Source of the DNA: Odontesthes bonariensis
Taxonomy: Eukaryota; Chordata; Actinopteri; Atheriniformes; Atherinopsidae
Assembly: GCF_027942865.1 (NCBI RefSeq)
Contig: NC_134514.1
Span: 36,435,765 to 36,499,764 of the forward strand
Length of the DNA: 64,000 nt
Direction: 5' to 3'
The notes below the pieces were generated by a model, which was given only the letters and a program-made list of their open reading frames with translations, did no database searches and had not been told where the DNA came from. The translations under genes and the position numbers were made by a program. Positions 57,895 to 64,000 of the stretch are shown here, in pieces. Position 1 is the first letter of the stretch. Each line of letters opens with the position of its first letter.

Positions 57895-60800
57895 ATTATC
57901 TCTTGTGCTTGATCACATTGTTGATATGGATATATTTAGTCTTACAGAAACCTGGCTGCAGCAGGAGGATCATGTTAGCATTAATGAAGCAACTCCCTCT
58001 GACTGTTTAAATGTTCACGTTCCTGGAACCACAGGCAGAGGAGGAGGAGTGGCAGCTATCTTCAGATCAGGGTTACTCATCAGTCCCAGACCCAAGATTA
58101 GTTTGAGCTCTTTTGAATCTCTGATTCTCAGTTTTTCCCACGCAAAGTGGAAATCCCAGAAACCTCTTGTGTTTGTTGTTGTGTATCGTCCACCTGGCCC
58201 TTATTCTGAGTTTCTGTCTGAATTCTCAGAGTTTTTATCCCAGTTAGTGCTGAGTACAGATAAAGTCATTGTAGTGGGTGACTTTAATATTCATGTAGAT
58301 GTTGAAAATGACAGCCTGAATATGAACTTTAATTCTATATTAGACTATTGGATTTTCTCAGAGTGTTCACAGACCGACTCACTGCCTTAATCACACCCTT
58401 GATCTTGTGCTGACTTATGGCATTGAGAGTGAACAGTTAACAGTGTTCCCTCATAACCCTGTCTTATCTGACCATTTTCTGATAACCTTTGAGTTTACAT
58501 TAATTGCAGCTTCTGAGAAGAAATTTACGTATAGAAGGTGTCTATCAGAGGATGCTGTAACCAGATTTAAAGAATTAATTCCATCATCCTTTTCTTCACT
58601 GCCATGTGCAGATATGACAGAGGACGACTACCTAAATTTGACTCTCTTGTTGACAGCACTATAGTTTCAATGCGTACAGCACTGGACAATGTTGCCCCTC
58701 TGAAAAGGAAGGTAATCAGTCAGAAGAGGTTGGCTCCTTGGTATAATTCACAGCTGCGTGCTTTAAAGCAGACTGCAAGAAAGCTGGAGAGACAGTGGCG
58801 TTCCTCTAATTTAGAAGAGTCTCAGTTAGTCTGGAAAGATAGTTTAACAATGTATAAGAAAGCCCTTCGTAAAGCTAGAACTGCTTATTATTCATCATTG
58901 ATAGAAGAGAATAAGAACAATCCCAGGTTTCTTTTCAGCACTGTAGCCAGTCTGACTAAGAGTCCGAGCTCTGCTGAGCCAGTTATTCCTTTAACTCTCA
59001 GCAGTGATGATTTCAGGAGCTTCTTCATCAATAAAATTGTTTCTGTCAGAGAGAAGATTGATGGAGTCCTTCCCACTATTATCAGTGATGTATCATCAAG
59101 TACAGCAGCTTTAGAGGTATCTTTAGAACCTGATTTGTATTTAGACGGCTTCTGCCCAGTTGATCTCTCTGAACTAACAACAGCAATAGTCTCTTCTAAA
59201 CCATCAACTTGTGTTTTAGACCCAATCCCAACCAGACTGTTCAAGGAGGTTTTCCCATTAATTGACACTTCCATATTGGATTTAATCAATCTGTCTTTGT
59301 TGACAGGATATGTACCTCAGACTTTTAAGGTTGCTGTAATTAAACCTTTACTTAAAAAACCTACGCTTGATTTAGAAGTGTTGGCTCATTATAGACCTAT
59401 ATACAATCTCCCTTTTATGTCTAAAGTTCTTTAAAAAATAGTTGCAGCTCAGCTTTGTGATCATTTACACCGATTCTTTTCACTTTATACATGCTTCCAT
59501 TAGGTAACATTATTAGACAGCATGGCATACATTTCCATTGCTATGCTGATGATACTCAGCTGTACTTATCTATAAAACCAGATGAACCCAATAGGTTGGT
59601 CAGACTACAAGCATGTCTTAAAGACATAAAGACCTGGATGACTCAGAACTGTCTGCTGCTAAATTCAGACACTGAAGTCGTTATCTTTGGACCTGAGCGC
59701 TTCAGGGAGAAATTGTCTAGTTATAGTTATAGTTACTCTAGATGGTATTTCCTTGGCTTCTAGTTCTACAGTGAGGAACCTTGGAGTTATTTTTGACCAG
59801 AACTTATCATTTGACTTGCATATAAAACAGGTTTCTAGGACTGCCTTCTTTCATCTTCGTAATATTGTTAAAATCAGGAACATCTTGTCTCAGGGTGATG
59901 CAGAAAAACTAATTCATGCATTTGTTACTTCAAGATTGGACTACTGTAATTCTTTATTATTGGGCTGTCCCACATATTCTCTGAAAAGCCTTCAGTTGAT
60001 CCAAAATGCTGCAGCCAGAGTTCTGATGAGAACTAACAGGAGAGATCATATTTCTCCAGTTTTAGCTTCTCTTCATTGGCTCCCTGATAAATTCAGAATA
60101 GAATTTAAGATTCTTCTCCTTACATATAAAGCTCTTAATGACCGAGCTCCATCATATCTTAAAGATCTCATTGTAAGATATTTTCCTAACAGAGCACTTC
60201 GTTCCCAAACTGCAGGCTTAACACTTTCCTTTTTGATAAAGCCGGCAGGTGGCCTGCCTTCCTGAGTCTGGTTCTGTTTCTTCCTGTAAGAAGGTGTCAC
60301 GCCCAAAAAGGGCCGTACACACAAAATAACCCAAATGCAGATCGAAGACTGATTGGGGAGATAAAAAAACAGTTTATGTACAGTAGTGGCTGGCGTGTGT
60401 GTCCAAAGTGGTGGTATCCAGTTCAGGTACTCACTGGGGAGAAACAGAATGTCAACAAAGGCGATCCGTAATTTACAAGTTAGTGGCTTACAGTGAGATC
60501 CAGGAGTGAACCGAGGGATGGGGTAGTCCAAGGCTGTGGACAGAATTCCACACTGATGGCTACAGGGAAGACTGGAGGTCCACACAGCAAGGGGAACACC
60601 TCAAGGAGGAAAAACCACAGGTCACTGTGAGACAATCTGGCAGCGACTGGAACTGCTGCTCCTTAAAAAGCCAGCCAGTAATGGAGGCAGATGGATAACG
60701 GGTGTGCAGACAGGAGCAGGCCAGCCTCCACCTGAACTTCCTGGATGCCTGCTCCGTCCTGCCTAGACCTCAGAACACACCACAAACAAGTAACTCATGA

Positions 60801-61027
60801 CAAAAAGTGAGTTTTTTTTTCTCCTGGGGATTGGACTGAAGAGAAGTTTCGGTGCAATCTGTTGGTTTCCTTAGCCAGGAAATTGTTTTTTTTAATTTGC
60901 TTTGTATATATGAATTTGACTAATTTTGAATTTAATTAATTGGAATTGTTGGATTATGATTGCAATGAGCTGGACTCTAATTGGCTTGATTTGGACTGTA
61001 TCATTGAAGTGCCTTGAGATGACATTT
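57895..61027 (+). mobile_element. L2-type LINE, internally deleted (family A)
   Basis: The endonuclease domain reads DIFSLTETWL, GRGGGVAAIF, FVVVYRPPGP and VGDFNIHVD (57905-58390). After one frameshift, VLSDHFLITFEF follows (about 58460). The middle region (58604-59434) contains KRLAPWYNSQLRALKQ and the reverse-transcriptase start PQTFKVAVIKPLLKK and LAHYRPIYNLPFMSKVL. At about 59480 the sequence jumps to CYADDTQLYLSIKP (catalytic YADD) and on to RLDYCNSLLLGCP and HWLPDKFRIEFKILLLTYKA. Roughly 100 or more residues of the palm are deleted. The 3' tail (60820-61027) is interrupted by an LTR at 60295-60802. The copy is inactive, but its family supplies the tails at 14545 and 45565. Confidence 0.9.
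60295..60802 (-). mobile_element. Candidate solo LTR inside the LINE tail
   Basis: Plus-strand ends TGTCACGCCC and AACTCATGACA give a TG...CA unit of 508 bp. Read on the minus strand it has TTTTAAGGAGCAGC (TATA-like) and a CATAAACTGTTTTTTTATC poly(A)-like part. The LINE continues on both sides (TTCCTGTAAGAAG / AAAAGTGAGTTTTTT), so this is an insertion; AGAAG/AAAAG may be the 5-bp duplication with one change. Confidence 0.55.
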
Positions 61028-61536
61028 TGTCATGGTACCAGCTAAGGGTTTAGCCCACATGCAGAACACACTCAGGTTACGTTGAAAAAATGTTTATTTG
61101 GAAAAGGTGAGATGAAGAAACTGGAATGGGATCTGGGAACTCAGGAACGGGACATCCACTGTATAATGAGTCGGATAATTAAATGCAGATAAATGGACTG
61201 AGGACGTGAAATATGAATCGATGGGCAAGCTTACCGATCAGTAGATGATCAACGCCACGGAGTGATGAGTGGGGTCCGGGAGAGTGAGCTTCGGGAAGCT
61301 GAATGATCCAGGCTTGACCGCTCGAGATGGCGTGCTGGGTGGCTTGGAGGGTGACCAGGGTTCGGTTCTGGGAGAGCGATCCTTGGGAAGCTGCCAGCAT
61401 GGAAACCTCTGGAAGCGAGGTAAGACTTGGAGACTTGCAAGGTGAATTCTTGGTTAAAGATGCGTTCAGGGAAAAACCTCTTTGGACTTGGAAAGTACCT
61501 GGGAGGAAAATACAAGATCGTGAGATATCTTAGAGA
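61028..61536 (-). mobile_element. Second LTR-like insertion truncating the LINE tail
   Basis: The L2 tail breaks at GACATTTT, where TGTCATGGTACC begins. The following sequence shares with the previous element a poly(A)-like AAAATGTTTATTTGG near the start. The far end is not identified and runs into the 7-bp minisatellite. Weak call. Confidence 0.3.
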
Positions 61537-61537
61537 C

Positions 61538-61646
61538 GGAGCCAGGAGCCAGGAGCCAGGAGCCAGGAGCCAGGAGCCAGGAGCCAGGAGCCAGGAGCCA
61601 GGAGCCAGGAGCCAGGAGCCAGGAGCCAGGAGCCAGGAGCCAGGAG
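61538..61646 (+). repeat. 7-bp minisatellite (AGGAGCC)n
   Basis: About 15.5 perfect tandem copies of AGGAGCC. Three units make 21 bp, so each frame reads a 7-residue repeat (ARSQEPG); the open frames there are artefacts. Confidence 0.97.
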
Positions 61647-61729
61647 ATGTCAAAAGAGGCAAACTATCCATTTAAGGAAAAAATGCAAAGAAATCTTTCC
61701 TTTCCTTTTATAAAGTTAAAGGGTTACAT

Positions 61730-62576
61730 CAGGGCTATTCAAATGGTGGCCCGCGGGCCACATGCGGCCCAGAAGCAACACCCGAGTGGCCCCAACTTGT
61801 GGTTCAGCATAAAAAAAGAAGAGAAAAACCTACAGTGGATCAGAAATTGAATGCAACACTCCACGTAGCCTAGCAACACACAACCAACCCACAAGGCAGC
61901 GCGTTGTTCTGAAAGTTGCTGATGGAACCAAGTTAGCAGCTCAACTCCAACTGAAAAAGAACGTCTCTCTCAACCCTCAAAAGAAAAATTGACGCTGAAA
62001 ACCGTCGTTTTAACCTCGCCTGGGCCGTTTTATTTTACCACCAACTCCACACGGTTCTTTTTTCTTCAGTTAAGTGCACCTTGTGATGTGCTACGGTCAG
62101 AAATTACCAGAATGTTACTTTGATTTAATTTCAAAAGGGAAACAAACATTTTGTGACCAAAATATTCTTTTTAGTATTTTAAAGTGAAAAATAGCATCAC
62201 TGTTACCTCAGGTTCTATTTATTTAGAGAAGTTTTTATTGCACTTTTTGATGTTCTTATGTCAGATATGTTTATTTCATTTCAAAAGGGAAAACTATTTC
62301 ATCACCATTGATGTGCACTTTTTGTTTTAATGCCTGGGTTATTTCAGGAGTGAGAGTATTGTGACTACCTCAGTTAATTTAAAGGTTTTGAAATGTGTTT
62401 TACAAAAATACGAAGAGGGGAAATGATGAATCAACATCACATGTTGTTTCATTATATTTGTGTTGGTTGGAAATGTGTCATTACCTCCTCCTTACTGACC
62501 GCTGAAAATGTCCGGCCCAGCTTAAGGACTCAGTTTTAAAATCTGGCCCAACTGAATTTGTAATTGAATAGCCCTG
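61730..62576. mobile_element. hAT element (847 bp) with perfect 8-bp duplication
   Basis: The ends CAGGGCTATTCAAATGGTGG and the complement of ATTGAATAGCCCTG are flanked by GGTTACAT (61722-61729, 62577-62584). The GGCCCGCGGGCCACATGCGG motif beside the left end is typical of this hAT group. No transposase frame was recognised. Confidence 0.92.
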
Positions 62577-62695
62577 GGTTACATTATATGACAGTAACAA
62601 AGGCTGAGCTTACTATACAGATGGAGCTGTCAGCAATTAGAACCACCATAAAATAACAAACACCTCCATCAACAAGGATTTCAAACAAACCTGTC

Positions 62696-62925
62696 AATTC
62701 AATTCAATTCAATTCAATTCAATTCAATTCATTTAAATTCAATTAAGTTAATTTAAATTCATTTAAATTCAATTCAAATAATTTCATTTCATTTCAATTC
62801 AATTCAATTCAATTCAATTCAATTCAATTCAATTAATTTCAATTAAATGAAATTCAATTAATTTCATTTAAATTAAATGAAATTCAGTTCAATTCAATTA
62901 ATTTCAATTAATTTCAATTAAAGCA
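62696..62925 (+). repeat. (AATTC)n pentanucleotide array
   Basis: Long runs of TTCAA/AATTC, interrupted by ATTTAAATT and AATTAATTT variants. The end is degenerate. Confidence 0.9.
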
Positions 62926-63530
62926 GGGCTCAGTAATACGGGGTTTGTTTACCATGCAATACACACCCCAAAGCTGTAGGGGGAGCTCCGTAGAAAATAG
63001 GCGACAGTCTAGCCAGACTGTCGTAAACCCACCAGAGGCAATTTACGGTTTATTTTTCAAGACACTGGCAGAGAGTTGGAGAAGTAGAGATGCTTAACTC
63101 GAATCTTTTGGGCAATCCGGGCTGATTGGATCATTTCGAGGAGGGGATTCGAGTTATACGGACCACTTGAATCACTTGAGTCACTTATTAAAAATAAAAC
63201 TAAAAAAAACCCTTTCTGCCGTTTAGTGGCTATGCGCCTCGCCTTTTTTTGTCCCATTTATCAATTCATTTTGATAAATCAAAGAGCAGCCTACGGCTAC
63301 AAGTTCATTCATTTATTTTTGTCAAGTAATAATTCAATGCCATTTTATCTGAAAGCCAGACACAACAGCTAGTGTGTGCATTTACACAGCGACAAATGTG
63401 GTAGCATTAGGTGAGGCAATGCTGAGTTTAGACCTACAAGTAAACAACATGGAATGATCTTGCCCTCCCTACATCACTGAATGATTATTTTTCAACGACT
63501 GTACAAGATGCATGAAGCCACGATAACCGA
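62926..63530. other. Intergenic, nothing recognised
   Basis: A short direct/inverted motif GACAGTCTAGCCAGACTGTC (63003-63022) is visible. No gene or repeat family was recognised. Confidence 0.4.
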
Positions 63531-63767
63531 GCCTGTAGCTGCCTGTAGTTGCCTGTAGCTGCCTGTAGCTGCCGACTGTAGCTGCCTGTAGCTGCCTGTA
63601 GCTGCCTGTAGCTGCCTGTAGCTGCCTGTAGCTGCCGACTGTAGCTGCCTGTAGCTGCCTGTAGCTGCCTGTAGCTGCCGACTGTAGCTGCCTGTAGCTG
63701 CCTGTAGCTGCCTGTAGCTGCCTGTAGCTGCCTGTAGCTGCCTGTAGCTGCCTGTAGCTGCCGACTG
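63531..63767 (+). repeat. 10-bp minisatellite (CTGCCTGTAG)n with CCGACTG variants
   Basis: About 23 copies of CTGCCTGTAG. A 3-base longer variant, CTGCCGACTGTAG, occurs at about 63569, 63632 and 63675, and the array closes with CCGACTGG. The variant spacing hints at higher-order duplication. The minus-strand frames (SYRQLQAATG repeats) are artefacts. Confidence 0.95.
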
Positions 63768-63831
63768 GGCGCTCACTCGTCAAGTCACGAGACAGAACCG
63801 AAACTTAAAAAGCTCCGAGTTGGCATGGATT

Positions 63832-63900
63832 CGCTACTTGCCCGTCTGACCGCTGAATCGCTGGCTCTGGGTGACTCAGCGGTCAGACGGGCAAGTAGCG
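63832..63900. repeat. Perfect 25-bp inverted repeat (hairpin)
   Basis: The arms 63832-63856 (CGCTACTTGCCCGTCTGACC then GCTGA) and 63876-63900 are exact reverse complements around a 19-base loop. It may be the core of an unrecognised MITE. Confidence 0.9.
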
Positions 63901-64000
63901 GTGGTTCTGCCATCACGATATCTATTACAAACTATATTACAACTCTAGAAGCTAACCGCATTCAATTTAGCCGTCGACAGCTAATGGAGAGGGGGGGTGT

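Noticed and set aside
60073..60585. 170-codon minus-strand frame
   Set aside because: It crosses the junction between LINE coding sequence and an inserted LTR-like unit, so it is a shadow.
63531..63767. Regular short repeats that could suggest a CRISPR array
   Set aside because: The units are 10 bp with no unique spacers, and the sequence is eukaryotic.
63469..63783. Repetitive minus-strand frames that could look like a repeat protein
   Set aside because: They are translations of the 10-bp minisatellite.

Overview
The window is a piece of teleost fish genome. It has vertebrate intron-exon genes with GT-AG junctions, one recognisable chromosomal neighbourhood, and a dense load of fish-type repeats: tRNA-derived SINEs, L2/CR1-like, L1-like and Penelope-like retroelements, and hAT, Harbinger, ISL2EU, piggyBac and other TTAA-site DNA transposons. 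The species cannot be named from the sequence alone.

Four cellular genes are visible, in the order pipox (minus) - phf12 (plus) - dhrs13 copy 1 (plus) - dhrs13 copy 2 (plus). This matches the PIPOX-PHF12-DHRS13 neighbourhood known from human 17q11, so it is conserved synteny. Only the first two coding exons of pipox (peroxisomal sarcosine/pipecolate oxidase) are present, at 8783-8893 and 1075-1223; the rest lies left of base 1. phf12 is complete: 15 coding exons from 15896 to 31287 join in frame to 1003 codons plus stop, with two PHD fingers, a basic stretch, a SIN3-interaction helix and an FHA-like region. The two dhrs13 genes (35007-41609 and 46166-52251) are complete tandem duplicates with five coding exons each. 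Their first four exons are identical in length, and they encode 318- and 317-residue membrane-anchored short-chain dehydrogenases.

Layout: 1-8.9 kb holds the pipox 5' half, whose 7.5-kb first intron is filled by DNA transposons, including a 2.47-kb long-inverted-repeat element with a perfect 8-bp target duplication. 8.9-15.9 kb is intergenic, with SINEs, LINE tails and a TIR element. 15.9-31.3 kb is phf12, with LINEs in introns 4 and 7, MITEs in introns 2, 7, 8 and 12, and a 26-bp minisatellite in intron 12. 31.3-35 kb is the 3' flank, with an ISL2EU remnant nested inside another MITE. 35-52.3 kb is the dhrs13 pair. 52.3-64 kb has no recognised host gene and holds a deleted L2-type LINE, solo-LTR candidates, hAT and piggyBac MITEs and three tandem-repeat arrays.

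The genes do not form an operon or a pathway. PHF12 is a chromatin corepressor subunit, PIPOX a peroxisomal flavoenzyme and DHRS13 a putative retinoid or lipid dehydrogenase. The most unusual content is structural: large palindromes, nested insertions, at least six TTAA-site element copies of which two share one TTAA, and possible transposon-supplied regulatory sequence.
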